64,000 nucleotides of DNA from contig NZ_QBKZ01000014.1 of assembly GCF_003056725.1 (NCBI RefSeq), positions 210,102-274,101 on the forward strand, given 5' to 3'. Of this stretch, positions 49,413 through 58,107 are shown one piece after another. The stretch's first letter is position 1, and each line of letters opens with the position of its first letter. A model generated the notes under the pieces. That model searched no databases. It was given only the letters and a program-made list of their open reading frames with translations, and was not told the DNA's origin. This DNA comes from Mangrovicoccus ximenensis (lineage in GTDB: Bacteria; Pseudomonadota; Alphaproteobacteria; Rhodobacterales; Rhodobacteraceae). A program made the translations under genes and the position numbers.

Positions 49413-50075
49413 TCAGGCGCCGGTGGCGACGAGCTGCCAGTTCGGATCTTCGCTGCCCATCACGCGGCCGAAGGTCCAGACGTCGCGCTGGCGCTTGATC
49501 ATGTTCGGATCGCCCTCGACAGCCGTGCCGTTGACGTCGCGCACGACCGAGGTCAGCTCGCCGACGAAGCGCACCGTGACCTCGCCCTCGCGGGTGGCGT
49601 CGTTGAACTCGGCGCCGACCAGCGCAAGTTCGCGGATGCCGACGAAATTGGCATCGATGCTCAGGCCCTGGCGCTCGCGCTCCTCGATCACGTCGAGGAA
49701 GCTGTCATGCACCTCAGGGGCAAGGAAGCCGCGCACCTCGGAGAGATCGCCGCGCTCGAAGGCCATCAGGATCATCTCGTAGGCGCCGCGCGCGCCCTGG
49801 AGGAACTCGCCCACGACAAATTCCGGCTCGGCGGCCTTCATCTTGGCAAGCGCCTCGGCGGCATCGCTGCCGGCCTCGACATGGTCGATGATGTCGCGGT
49901 CGGGGCCGCCTTCGATCACCTCGAAATCCGGGCGCGGACGCTCGGCAGCCGGGCCCGGCGCCTGGACGGGCGGCTTCTCGAATCCATCTCGTGTGCCCAG
50001 GACATTTTTCAGGCGCACGATCAGAAAGATCGCGATGCCTGCAAGCACGAGAAGTTCGATTAGGGATGAGCTCAT
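49413..50075 (-). CDS. Tim44/TimA-like membrane-associated protein
   Basis: About 220 residues: one N-terminal helix (LIELLVLAGIAIFLIVRLKN), a proline-rich linker and a Tim44-like domain (FLQGARGAYEMILMAFERGD, EVHDSFLDVIEERERQG, TVRFVGELTSVVRD, DVWTFGRVMGSEDPNWQLVA). The alphaproteobacterial homologue of mitochondrial Tim44; adjacent and divergent to fxsA, close to secB. Start ATG at 50075. Confidence 0.85.
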   Translation of the reverse strand: MSSSLIELLVLAGIAIFLIVRLKNVLGTRDGFEKPPVQAPGPAAERPRPDFEVIEGGPDRDIIDHVEAGSDAAEALAKMKAAEPEFVVGEFLQGARGAYEMILMAFERGDLSEVRGFLAPEVHDSFLDVIEERERQGLSIDANFVGIRELALVGAEFNDATREGEVTVRFVGELTSVVRDVNGTAVEGDPNMIKRQRDVWTFGRVMGSEDPNWQLVATGA

Positions 50076-50169
50076 TGGCAGCCTCTGGTGGTAACGCCCG
50101 GGTGTCTCCCCTATGTAAGGGCTCGATACACCCAAGTCCACCGGACCAGAGAAAAGGGAGAGCGCCCAG

Positions 50170-50685
50170 ATGTGGCTCTTGATCGCATTCATCGCCGTGC
50201 CGCTGATCGAGATCGGCCTGTTCATCCAGGTCGGCGGCCTGATCGGCTTGTGGCCGACGCTGGCGATCGTGCTGCTCACGGCCATGATCGGCCATGCGAT
50301 GATGCGCAAGCAGGGCGGGCAGGTGCTGCAGAAGCTGCAGCGCGCCATGGCCGGCGACGGCAATCCGGCCGAGCACATGGTCCATGGCGCGATGATCCTC
50401 TTCGCTGGCGCGCTGCTGCTGACGCCCGGCTTCTTCACCGATGCGACGGGCTTCCTGCTTCTGATCCCGCAGGTACGGATGGCTGCCTTCGACTGGGCGC
50501 GCCGCAACGTGAAGATGCAGGGCGTCTACATGAACATGGGCGGCAGCGGCATGGGCGGCGGGCCGGCCGGCCATCGCCGCGGTCCGCAGCGCAGCGACAC
50601 GATCGACGGCGAGTTCACCGAGATCGATCCCGACGAGCTGCCGCCGCGTCCGGGCGACACGCCCTCGGGCTGGACCCGCAAGTGA
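50170..50685 (+). CDS. fxsA: FxsA family membrane protein
   Basis: 171 residues with three or four helices: LLIAFIAVPLIEIGLFIQVG, TLAIVLLTAMIGHAMMR, MILFAGALLLTPGFFTDATG, FLLLIPQVR, then a Gly/Met-rich tail (MNMGGSGMGGG). LLLTPGFFTDxxGFLLLIP is the family signature. In E. coli FxsA interferes with phage T7 exclusion by F plasmid; normal role unknown. Confidence 0.88.
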   Translation: MWLLIAFIAVPLIEIGLFIQVGGLIGLWPTLAIVLLTAMIGHAMMRKQGGQVLQKLQRAMAGDGNPAEHMVHGAMILFAGALLLTPGFFTDATGFLLLIPQVRMAAFDWARRNVKMQGVYMNMGGSGMGGGPAGHRRGPQRSDTIDGEFTEIDPDELPPRPGDTPSGWTRK

Positions 50686-50843
50686 CCATTGAATTGTAAC
50701 GGTTTTGCGGCGCATTCCGCCGCAAACCGCTGCATGCGCGGCATTTTCCGCCCTGGCTGCGCCGAAGTTACCCGATCGCCGCCATTGAGGGGACCGGGGC
50801 TTCCTGATAACACCTTGCGGGACATTCCAACGGGAGAGACCTC

Positions 50844-51338
50844 ATGGCCGAGAACGGCGCAGCCCCGCAGCAACCCCAGGTCAAGATGCAGATCCTGGGC
50901 CAGTTCATCCGCGACCTGTCCTTCGAGAACATCGTGGCGCAAAAGGGCGTCCAGGGCGACGTGAAGCCCGACGTCCAGGTTCAGGTCAACCTCGACGCCA
51001 AGAAGCGTCCGGCCGACAACCAGTACGAGGTCCAGACGAAATTCACCGTCACCTCGAAGAACAAGGACAGCGACGACGTCCTGTTCCGCATGGATCTGGA
51101 CTATGCCGGCATCTTCCAGATCGAAGGCGTCCCGGAAGCCCAGCTGCACCCGTTCCTGATGATCGAGTGCCCGCGCATGCTGTTCCCCTTCGTCCGCCGC
51201 ATCGTCTCGGACGTGACCCGCGACGGGGGCTTCCCGCCGCTGAACCTGGAAAACGTGGACTTCATGGGAATCTACCGCAACGAGATCGCCCGCCGCGCGG
51301 CTGCCCAGCAGCCGGCCGAGGCCCCGGTCGTCAACTGA
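50844..51338 (+). CDS. secB: Protein-export chaperone SecB
   Basis: 164 residues. Tetrameric chaperone that keeps precursors unfolded for SecA. KMQILGQFIRDLSFENI at the N-terminus, EVQTKFTVTSKNKD, DYAGIFQIEGVPE, CPRMLFPFVRRIVSDVTRDG, and FPPLNLENVDFMGIY are all canonical. ATG 50844 after GGGAGAG. A Rho-independent terminator follows. Confidence 0.95.
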   Translation: MAENGAAPQQPQVKMQILGQFIRDLSFENIVAQKGVQGDVKPDVQVQVNLDAKKRPADNQYEVQTKFTVTSKNKDSDDVLFRMDLDYAGIFQIEGVPEAQLHPFLMIECPRMLFPFVRRIVSDVTRDGGFPPLNLENVDFMGIYRNEIARRAAAQQPAEAPVVN

Positions 51339-51365
51339 CGCCAACCGGCACCGCAGATAGGGAAA

Positions 51366-51391
51366 GGGAGCGCCGCGGCGCTCCCTTTTTT
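51366..51391. terminator. Rho-independent terminator, bidirectional
   Basis: GGGAGCGCCGCGGCGCTCCC (51366-51385) is a perfect palindrome followed by six T residues on the plus strand and preceded by AAA, so it serves secB and possibly the convergent CoA-transferase gene. Confidence 0.9.
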
Positions 51392-51394
51392 GTT

Positions 51395-52912
51395 TCAGAG
51401 CTTCATGCTGCCGGTATCCATGAACCGCTGGTGCCAGCTCAGCGCCTCGCGCGGGAGAGACGGCGCATGCAGGCCGTAGCTCTCCTTATCGGCGCGCGCC
51501 ATGTAGTCCTCCAGCATCGGCCGGTAGGCGGGATGGGCGCATTTCTCGACGATCAGCTTGGCCTTCTGCTTCGGCGACAGGCCGCGCAGGTCCGCCAGTC
51601 CCTGTTCGGTCACGATCACCTGGACGTCCTGGTTGATGTGGTCGACATGGGCGACCTGCGGGACGATGGCGGAAATCGCGCCGCCCTTGGCGGTCGAGGG
51701 CGTCATGAAGATCGAGACATAGCCGTTGCGGGCGAAGTCTCCCGAGCCGCCGATGCCGTTCTGGATGCGCGAGCCCATCACATGGGTCGAGTTCACGTTG
51801 CCGTAGATATCGGCCTCGATCAGCCCGTTCATCGCGATGCAGCCGAGCCGGCGCACGAGCTCCGGGTTGTTCGAGATCTCCTGCGGCCGCAGGATCAGCT
51901 TGTCACGGAAGCGCGCGGCATTCTCGTTGAAATAGAGCGCCTTCTCCGGCGAGAGCGAGAACGCCGTAGCCGAGGCCATGCGCAGCGTGCCGGCCTCGAT
52001 CATGTCGAGCATGCCGTCCTGGATCACCTCGGTGAAGGCGGTCATCTGCTCGAAGGGCGTGTCGATCAGACCGGCCATCACCGCGTTCGGCACGTTGCCG
52101 ACGCCCGATTGGAGCGGCAGCAGCGACGGCGGCAGACCGGCCCGCTTGGCCTCCCAGACGAGGAAGTCGAGGATGTTCGCGGCAATCGCCTCGGCGGTCT
52201 CGTCCGGCGCCGAGAAGGGCGCGTTCCGGTCCGGCGCATCGGTGACCACGACCGCGACGACCTTGGACGGATCGACCTTGAAATACGGCTGCCCGATCCG
52301 GTCATCCGAATTCACCAGCGGGATCGGCTTGCGGTGCGGCGGCAATGCCGTGCCGTAATAGATGTCGTGCATGCCGTCGAGCATCGAGCTCTGCCAGGCG
52401 TTCACCTCGAGGATGATCTTGTCGGCGATGTCGATCCAGGTCTTGTTGTTGCCGACGGACGAAGACGGGACAAGTTCGCCCGCCGGCGTGATCCCCGAAA
52501 TCTCGATCACGGCCGTGTCGAGCTTGCCGAGGAAACCTTCCCAGGCCATCGGAGCGACCTGGCTGAGATGCATGTCGAAATACTCCATCTGCCCGGCATT
52601 GATCTTCTGCCGCGCGATGGGATCCGAATTGTAGGGAAGACGGAATTCGATGCCGTCGGTCTTGGCCAGCGCGCCATCTAGCTCGGGGCCGGTCGATGCG
52701 CCGGTCCAGATCTTTACGCGGAAGGGATTGCCCTTGGCGTGTTCCTCTTCGATGCGCGCGGCCAGGGCCAGCGGGACGGCCTTGGGATAGCCCGAGCCGG
52801 TGAACCCGCTCATGCCGATCGTGGAGCCGTTGGAAATGAGGCGCGCGGCGTCCTCTGCGCTCATGACTTTGGATTGGAAATCAAGGTTCCGAATGCGAGC
52901 CTGCTGTAGCAC
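51395..52912 (-). CDS. Acetyl-CoA hydrolase / succinate CoA-transferase family
   Basis: 505 residues of the Ach1/Cat1 type. GSTIGMSGFTGSGYPKAVPL near the N-terminus, VPSSSVGNNKTWIDIADKII, LQSGVGNVPNAVMAGL and the catalytic glutamate in MNGLIEADIYGNVNSTHV, then GGSGDFARNGYVSIFM. Most members move CoA between acetate and succinate; hydrolase activity is a side reaction. Supports acetate handling. ATG at 52912. Confidence 0.9.
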   Translation of the reverse strand: MLQQARIRNLDFQSKVMSAEDAARLISNGSTIGMSGFTGSGYPKAVPLALAARIEEEHAKGNPFRVKIWTGASTGPELDGALAKTDGIEFRLPYNSDPIARQKINAGQMEYFDMHLSQVAPMAWEGFLGKLDTAVIEISGITPAGELVPSSSVGNNKTWIDIADKIILEVNAWQSSMLDGMHDIYYGTALPPHRKPIPLVNSDDRIGQPYFKVDPSKVVAVVVTDAPDRNAPFSAPDETAEAIAANILDFLVWEAKRAGLPPSLLPLQSGVGNVPNAVMAGLIDTPFEQMTAFTEVIQDGMLDMIEAGTLRMASATAFSLSPEKALYFNENAARFRDKLILRPQEISNNPELVRRLGCIAMNGLIEADIYGNVNSTHVMGSRIQNGIGGSGDFARNGYVSIFMTPSTAKGGAISAIVPQVAHVDHINQDVQVIVTEQGLADLRGLSPKQKAKLIVEKCAHPAYRPMLEDYMARADKESYGLHAPSLPREALSWHQRFMDTGSMKL

Positions 52913-53031
52913 GTGGTCCTCCCTTGTGCATGCAATGGTATTCCTTTGGAACAGCGAGGACGCGCAGCTTGCAAATGATAAAATTGCTCTGTCGGAAATT
53001 TTCCTTTATTTTTGGTTCACTAGCATGGCGG

Positions 53032-53048
53032 TATGCACTACGTGCATA
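53032..53048. promoter_or_regulatory. Perfect palindrome upstream of the CoA-transferase gene
   Basis: TATGCAC-TAC-GTGCATA, 7-bp perfect arms, 120 nt upstream of the start at 52912 in an A/T-rich spacer. A possible operator; regulator unknown. It could also affect the 3' end of dnaQ, 25 nt away. Confidence 0.5.
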
Positions 53049-53072
53049 ACTGAAACCGGGTTTTACCCATGG

Positions 53073-53810
53073 TCACCCGGAAAATTTCGCCCAGACCGAG
53101 CCATCGCCCAGCTTCGCCACGAAGGCCTCGTGGGCGGCCCGCTCGTCCCCGGTCAGGCGCGGGGGCAGGGGATTCGCGCGCGGCGCCGGCTTCCAGTTCG
53201 TGTCCAAGCTCTGGTCATCGCGGCCGCGCCGGCCCGCGGCCAGCTCAAGCCCCGGCTGGCGGCCGCCGATCAGTTCCAGGTAGACCTCTGCGAGGATTTC
53301 GCTGTCGAGAAGCGCGCCGTGCAGCTCGCGGTTGGAGTTGTCGATGCCGAAGCGGCGGCAAAGCGCATCGAGCGAGGCCGGCGAGCCGGGAAAGCGCTTC
53401 TTGGCGATGGCCAGCGAGTCGACCACCCGCGGCGCCGCGATCGGCGGCAGCCCCATGCGGGTCAGCTCGAAATTCAGGAACCTGTGGTCGAAGGCGGCAT
53501 TGTGCGCGACGATCCGCGCGTCATTGCCGATGAAATCCAGGAAGGCCTGGCCGATCTCCTCGAAAAGCGGCTTGTCCTTCAGCGTGACTTCCTTGCCCTC
53601 CGCCGGGCGCGGCGGGTTCAGCAGGTCGGGACCGATGCCGTGGACGCCGAAGGCTTCGGCCGGCATGCCGCGCGCCGGGTTGATGTATTGATGGTACTGG
53701 CGGCCGGTGGGCAGGTGGTTGAACAGCTCCACCGCGCCGATTTCCACCACGCGGTCGCCGGTATCCGGATCGAAGCCGGTGGTTTCGGTATCGAGAACGA
53801 TTTCACGCAT
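53073..53810 (-). CDS. dnaQ: DNA polymerase III epsilon subunit
   Basis: 245 residues. Proofreading 3'-5' exonuclease. DEDDh motifs: IVLDTETTGFDP (Exo I), VAHNAAFDHRFLNFEL (Exo II), HGALLDSEILAEVYLEL (Exo III with H and D). The C-terminal 60 residues would bind the alpha subunit. Overlaps the coaE stop by 8 nt. Confidence 0.93.
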   Translation of the reverse strand: MREIVLDTETTGFDPDTGDRVVEIGAVELFNHLPTGRQYHQYINPARGMPAEAFGVHGIGPDLLNPPRPAEGKEVTLKDKPLFEEIGQAFLDFIGNDARIVAHNAAFDHRFLNFELTRMGLPPIAAPRVVDSLAIAKKRFPGSPASLDALCRRFGIDNSNRELHGALLDSEILAEVYLELIGGRQPGLELAAGRRGRDDQSLDTNWKPAPRANPLPPRLTGDERAAHEAFVAKLGDGSVWAKFSG

Positions 53811-54396
53811 GGCTTGCCTCCAGATCGTCGATCACCGCCCGAACCTGCGCGCGGGCGGTGTCGATGTCCACCGTCTCGATGACGTAATCGGCCCGCCTGC
53901 GCTTCTCGTCATCGGGCATCTGGCGCGACAGGATCATGTCGAACGTCGCCTCGGTCATGCCGGGACGGGCCAGGACGCGCGCGCGCTGGACCTCCGCCGG
54001 CGCGGAGACGACGGCGACGGCATCCATCTCGCGTTCCGTGCCGTTCTCGAAGAGCAGCGGGATGTCGAAGACGACGACCTTCGCGCGGCTCTGCGCGAGA
54101 AAGCCGGCCCGGTCGGCCGCGACCAGCGGATGGACCAGCGCCTCGATCCGCTTCAGCGCGTCCGGATCGGCCGCGATCCACTGCTTCAGCCTGTCCCGCG
54201 ACACGGCCCCGTCGATCACCGCCTCCGGGTGCAGCGCCTGCATCCCCGGCACGGCGGCCCCGCCCGGACCATAGAGCCGGTGCACCGCGGCATCGGCATC
54301 CCAGACATCGCAGCCAAGCTCGGCGAACATCTTCGCCGTGGTCGATTTCCCCATCCCGATCGAGCCGGTCAGGCCAAGGCGGACAGGCCGGCTCAC
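53803..54396 (-). CDS. coaE: Dephospho-CoA kinase
   Basis: 197 residues. Last step of coenzyme A synthesis. P-loop GLTGSIGMGKSTTAKMFAEL, DADAAVHRLYGPGG, VVVFDIPLLFENGTE and the lid region QRARVLARPGMTEATFDMIL, SRQMPDDEKRRRADYVI. Overlaps the chimeric gene upstream by ATGA, reflecting the ancestral aroE-coaE-dnaQ order. Confidence 0.93.
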   Translation of the reverse strand: MSRPVRLGLTGSIGMGKSTTAKMFAELGCDVWDADAAVHRLYGPGGAAVPGMQALHPEAVIDGAVSRDRLKQWIAADPDALKRIEALVHPLVAADRAGFLAQSRAKVVVFDIPLLFENGTEREMDAVAVVSAPAEVQRARVLARPGMTEATFDMILSRQMPDDEKRRRADYVIETVDIDTARAQVRAVIDDLEASHA

Positions 54397-55850
54397 GGTG
54401 CCAGCATCAGCGTGCGCAGGTCCGGCGTGACCTGCGCGTCGCCGCCGAACCAGCGGTTGAAGCCAGGCACCCCCTGCCAGAGCAGCATGCCCAGACCGTC
54501 GACGATACGCGCGCCGCGCCGCGCCGCCGCCTGCAGGAACGGCGTTTCGAGCGGCGTATAGACGATGTCGGTCGCCAGCATGCCGGGATGGACGCCGGAC
54601 AGGTCGAGATCGAAGGGCGGCTGGCCGGCCATGCCCAGCGAGGTCGTGTTCACCACCGTCGCCGCCCCGTCCAGAGCCGGCCCGGTCTCGCCCCAGTCGA
54701 GCACCCGCACCTTGGGCCCGAAGGCCGCCGCCAGCGTTTCGGCCCGCGCCCGCGGCACGATGGTCATCTGCCCGGCCGGCACGCCGTTGGCCAGCAGGTG
54801 GCGCTGCATCTCGCGGGCGCGCGCATCGCCGAGGTCGCGGTTGCTCTGCGCGCTCTCGGCGCTGGTCTGGCCGCGGTAGCGCTGCGCGTCGGCGAAGCCC
54901 TCGATCTCGACATTCAGGTTGTGCTGCTTGATGAACAGCGCCAGGTCCATGATCCGCCGGGCGAAATCGCTGTTGCGCTCCTGCCCCTCGGCGGTGAAGG
55001 TCTCCAGATGGTGCTCGCCGGTCTTGAAATGCACCGTCTTCAGCGGATCGCCGGGCGCGTTGACGAAGGCTGCGATCCCCGCAGCATTGACCTGCGCCGC
55101 AACGTGGTCGGCATAGCTCGGCACCGAGCCCTGCGCCGTGGTCGAGACCGTGGTCGAGGGGTTGAACACGTAATCCGTCGCACTGTCGGCATCGACCTGG
55201 ATCACCGCCCGGTCGAAGCCGCCGCCGAGGAAGGTCACCGTCTTGTCGGTCACCTGCACCTTTTCCGGCGCGGCATCGGTGGTGATGGCGAAGGTCCGGT
55301 CCGAGGGCCGGTAGAGCATCCGCGGCACGCCCGCCTGGGCATCCGCCGTCACCGCCCGCTGCAGCGCCCGGATCCGTTCCAGCGGATCGCCGCCCGTCAG
55401 CGGAAAGTTCTGCCCGCCGATCGTCACCGCGCCGGTCGAGGCCGACTGGATCTCCATCTGCGCCGAGCGTTCCCGCGTGACGGTGGACGACCCGCTTTCC
55501 GAGGAGCTTTCCGAAGACGAGGCATCGGTCGAATTCGTCGTCGTGTCCGAGAAATTCCCCGACAGGTTCACGCCGACGCTCAGGTCCTTCTCTACCTTCA
55601 GCGACAGCTGCATCGAGCAGCTGATATCGGCATGCTGGTAATGGTAGAAGGCCGGGCTGAGCCCCAGATCCAGGAGCGACTTGCCGTCGAGCCCCTCGCG
55701 CGGCTTGATGAACTCGCCGATCTGGTCGACCGAATTCTCGTCCAGCGCCCGCTGCGCCTCGGCGATCGACAGCCCCAGCGCCTTGATGAACTCGGCGACG
55801 CTGGCCTCGGCCAGCACCTCGCCCGGTGTCATGTCCTCGATGTCAGGCAT
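54393..55850 (-). CDS. In-frame chimera: OmpA-like protein fused to the C-terminal part of shikimate dehydrogenase
   Basis: 485-residue open frame. Residues 1 to about 366 are a surface-type protein with an amphipathic N-terminus (MPDIEDMTPGEVLAEASVAE), a Ser/Thr-rich stretch and an OmpA-like segment at about 285-365 (FARRIMDLALFIKQHNLNVE, IEGFADAQRYRGQTSAESA, LLANGVPAGQM). From residue 367 it is AroE: RARAETLAAAFGPKVRVLDW, VVNTTSLGMAGQPPF, TDIVYTPLETPFLQAA, DGLGMLLWQGVPGF. The shikimate-binding half of AroE is gone, so this cannot be a working dehydrogenase. Joint near 54752. The frame is open throughout, so a product may be made. Confidence 0.8.
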   Translation of the reverse strand: MPDIEDMTPGEVLAEASVAEFIKALGLSIAEAQRALDENSVDQIGEFIKPREGLDGKSLLDLGLSPAFYHYQHADISCSMQLSLKVEKDLSVGVNLSGNFSDTTTNSTDASSSESSSESGSSTVTRERSAQMEIQSASTGAVTIGGQNFPLTGGDPLERIRALQRAVTADAQAGVPRMLYRPSDRTFAITTDAAPEKVQVTDKTVTFLGGGFDRAVIQVDADSATDYVFNPSTTVSTTAQGSVPSYADHVAAQVNAAGIAAFVNAPGDPLKTVHFKTGEHHLETFTAEGQERNSDFARRIMDLALFIKQHNLNVEIEGFADAQRYRGQTSAESAQSNRDLGDARAREMQRHLLANGVPAGQMTIVPRARAETLAAAFGPKVRVLDWGETGPALDGAATVVNTTSLGMAGQPPFDLDLSGVHPGMLATDIVYTPLETPFLQAAARRGARIVDGLGMLLWQGVPGFNRWFGGDAQVTPDLRTLMLAP

Positions 55851-55897
55851 CGCATGCTCCTCCTCGATGCGCGCGGCTCACTTGGCGTCCGGCCGGA

Positions 55898-56464
55898 TCA
55901 GCCGAACGGGACGGTCTCCTGCTTCGCCGGATCCGGCAGGGGGCGGGCCCGCGCCGGATCGACGCGGTCCTCGCGGACGGTGAAATATCCCGACTTCTTC
56001 TGCAGCTCGGCCAGGCGGCGCGGCTCCACCCGCATCCCCCGCCTGAGCCAGCCGAGCACAGTCTCGGCCAAGGGCAGCGCCTTCGGCCCCGCCAGCGTCA
56101 CGGCCTCCTCCAGCGCCTCGCGCGCCGCCTCCGTCTCGCCCGCCTTCAGCCGCACCAGCCCCAGCCGCTCCAGGATGCTGCCATGGTCGCGCCGCTGGAG
56201 GGGATTGCACGCGCCGGCCGCACGGTAATGGGCATCGGCCATCGCGCAGTATTCGATCACCTCGGCGAACTGCCCAGTCTGCTCGAGGCTTTCCATCACG
56301 CATTGGGTATAGTGCCGGAAGAACACCTCCGGCGCCTTCGCCCCGACGCAGAGCCTTATCGCCGCCCGGTAGTGGCGCAGCGCCCCGGCATGGTCGCCCT
56401 TCAGCGCGGCGAGCTTGCCGGCCTCGGCGATCCCGACATGCATCTCGTGTCCCGGCGCCGCCAT
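55898..56464 (-). CDS. TPR-like protein of unknown function
   Basis: About 188 residues, helical with tetratricopeptide-like pairs: AGKLAALKGDHAGALRHYRA, AIRLCVG, CVMESLEQTGQFAEVIEYCA, MADAHYRAAGACNP, SILERLGLVRLKAGETEAAR, EALEEAVTLAGP. ATG at 56464 overlaps the end of the preceding fragment. Downstream, 47 nt away, is the OmpA-like chimera; the two probably formed an operon with the truncated gene upstream. Confidence 0.65.
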   Translation of the reverse strand: MAAPGHEMHVGIAEAGKLAALKGDHAGALRHYRAAIRLCVGAKAPEVFFRHYTQCVMESLEQTGQFAEVIEYCAMADAHYRAAGACNPLQRRDHGSILERLGLVRLKAGETEAAREALEEAVTLAGPKALPLAETVLGWLRRGMRVEPRRLAELQKKSGYFTVREDRVDPARARPLPDPAKQETVPFG

Positions 56465-56465
56465 G

Positions 56466-56600
56466 TCACGCGCCCTCCGGATCGAACAGCTCTGCCTCGA
56501 TGCCCTGCCCGGCCAGCGCGTCGCGGACCAGCCGCGCCTGCAGCTCGGGCATGGCGAAGGGCAGCCGGTCTGGTCCCTCGAACCGGTGGCGTGACCCGCC
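56466..56600 (-). pseudogene. C-terminal fragment of an unrecognised gene
   Basis: About 44 residues (EGPDRLPFAMPELQARLVRD, ALAGQGIEAELFDPEGA) ending at a stop that overlaps the next start by a few bases, so it was the upstream gene of the TPR-like unit. Upstream of about 56600 IS-type sequence begins. Too short to identify. Confidence 0.5.
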
Positions 56601-56806
56601 CGGCTTCGCGCAGTGGGCGGCGAAGCCGTGAAGGACAAGTGCGCCTTCATCGCCGCCCGCGCTGCCGAGCGCTCCGTCATCCTCATGTGCCGGGTGCTTC
56701 CGGTCAGCACGAGCTGGTTCCATTCCTGGCGTGCCGCGGCCCCGAAACGGGCGGCGCGCCAGGCGTCCCGGGACGCCCTGTTGCCGCGGATGCGTGCAAT
56801 CTTCGA

Positions 56807-56836
56807 GCCCAGTCCGCGATCCGGGGGCAAGCTCAG
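56807..56836. repeat. 30-bp repeat, copy 2 of 3
   Basis: Identical to 2385-2414. Here it borders the IS5-type relic C. Confidence 0.8.
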
Positions 56837-56849
56837 TCCGGGCGCCGCT

Positions 56850-57181
56850 GGCGGCGGCGGACAATGGCCCCCCGCAACGACATCCCGAAGGCCACCCGGC
56901 ATCTCGGCCGCGTTCGCCGGACTTCCGCGGCGCTACTGGCGCCACGGTTCCGGCTCGCTCTGGAAGAAGTGGTCCGGCGATCACGTCCGCAGTCGGCTCA
57001 AGGCCAGGATGCGGAACCTCAAGTCCTTCGGCGAGCGGATCGCCTCGGGGGACCCCGACCGCCAGACCGCCGAGATCCACATCCGCGTCATTCGCGGCTG
57101 CGCTCGGAGCAATGGCGCTTGCCGCTCATTGATGAACCGCTTCAAGGCCCCCGGCACCTCCGGGATCGAACGCGCGGCCTG
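56850..57181 (+). pseudogene. IS5-type transposase, C-terminal relic C
   Basis: LWKKWSGDHVRSRLKARMRN, LKSFGERIASGDPDRQTAEI, HIRV, then an insert, then MNRFKAPGTSGIERAA to TGA at 57179-57181. A different IS5 subgroup from relics A and B. A CGGCGCTACTGGCGCCACGG insert-like block lies before LWKK at about 56934-56953. Confidence 0.7.
57093..57126. repeat. Family-2 insert in relic C
   Basis: GCGGCTGCGC, centre GCTCGGAGCAATGGCGC (57103-57119), TTGCCGC: arms GCGGC/GCCGC. It splits HIRV from MNRF, which are nearly adjacent in related transposases. Confidence 0.7.
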
Positions 57182-57759
57182 ACCTCAGCTGGGAAAAGGG
57201 CCATCATGTCCTGAACCCGACTTCTGCAACAATGCCGCTCACAAGGCCCAAGGCAAGTCCGCGGGGTGGCGGCATGATGCGGGAGCCTGCCGGGGCTGGC
57301 CTTGCGGCGCCTGGGGCGTGGGCTTTGCCTGCCGGATCGGGCAAGTGTCCGGCGAGTCGGGCGGGGCAAGGTCGTTCGCGGGCATTGCCTAATTCATGTG
57401 CAAACATGCGGATTGCAAGTTGTGACATGCGGGTTAATCCGGCGGTCACCTTTGCTTTGCCATTGTAAGGCTCGCATGGACGTCCTCGCGGGGCAGTGAC
57501 GGAGTTTCCGGCATGGACGTCGCGTGACCGTGATGATGTTATCAACCCTAGGGGATCTGGGGGGGCTGGGAAACTCTGTCATGGCGAGTTCTTGTGCCGG
57601 CAAACGGCCGGTTGTCGATTGGGGCCGTCGCCACGGTGCCTTCGTTGCGCTGCCGTCGGCATGGCTGGTGCGGCCGCCGCAAGATGGCGGCGCGGATGCC
57701 GAGGCTTTCGGCGTGGCGGATTGCGAGCCGGGCGCGCGGTTGAGGCCGTCGCGGTCGGG
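57182..57759. other. Gene-free stretch with a 13-bp inverted repeat
   Basis: TGACGGAGTTTCC (57497-57509) and GGAAACTCTGTCA (57569-57581), one mismatch, enclose 59 nt. Possibly an IS end pair or the leader of the IS66-type unit. No protein recognised. Confidence 0.4.
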
Positions 57760-58107
57760 CTATGCGGTGCAGACGGCCTCCATGCGGAGGTCGCCGATCG
57801 AAATGGCGATGGGGGCTGCCTGGTCCGGGACAGGGTCCGCGGGGCGGGGCAGCGCGGGCTCCGCATCTTCGACGGAGACCTCGGCAAAACCGGCCGACGC
57901 GTGCCGGACAGAGGCGCGGCGGACGCGGTCGTCCTTCAGCCAATCGCGGAGCATGCAGTCATTGGCGCCGATTTCCCGGGCGATGTCTACCGGAGGCAGG
58001 CCGTCGTCCAGCATCCTTCGGGCAGCCTCGCGTTTCAGCTCCGGCGGCCAGATGTTGCGGCCGCTCTTGCTGCGCGTCACGGTGAATCCCCAGACTGTTC
58101 TGCTCAT
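57760..58107 (-). CDS. IS66-family accessory protein TnpA (OrfA)
   Basis: 115 residues: VTRSKSGRNIWPPELKREAA, RRMLDDGLPPVDIAREIGAN, a helix-turn-helix, then an acidic/proline-rich tail (FAEVSVEDAEPALPRPADPV). This matches the small TnpA of IS66 elements. TnpB and TnpC are not found next to it, so it cannot move on its own. Confidence 0.7.
   Translation of the reverse strand: MSRTVWGFTVTRSKSGRNIWPPELKREAARRMLDDGLPPVDIAREIGANDCMLRDWLKDDRVRRASVRHASAGFAEVSVEDAEPALPRPADPVPDQAAPIAISIGDLRMEAVCTA

Noticed and set aside
55300-55330. GGTCCGGTCCGAGGGCC near 55310 as a family-2 centre
   Set aside because: It is ordinary coding sequence in the OmpA-like gene, lacks the GCGCCA half of the centre and has no complementary arms.
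57042-57062. CGGGGGACCCCG-type palindrome in relic C as a family-1 copy
   Set aside because: It lies within conserved transposase coding sequence (IASGDPDRQ) and adds no extra bases relative to related proteins.
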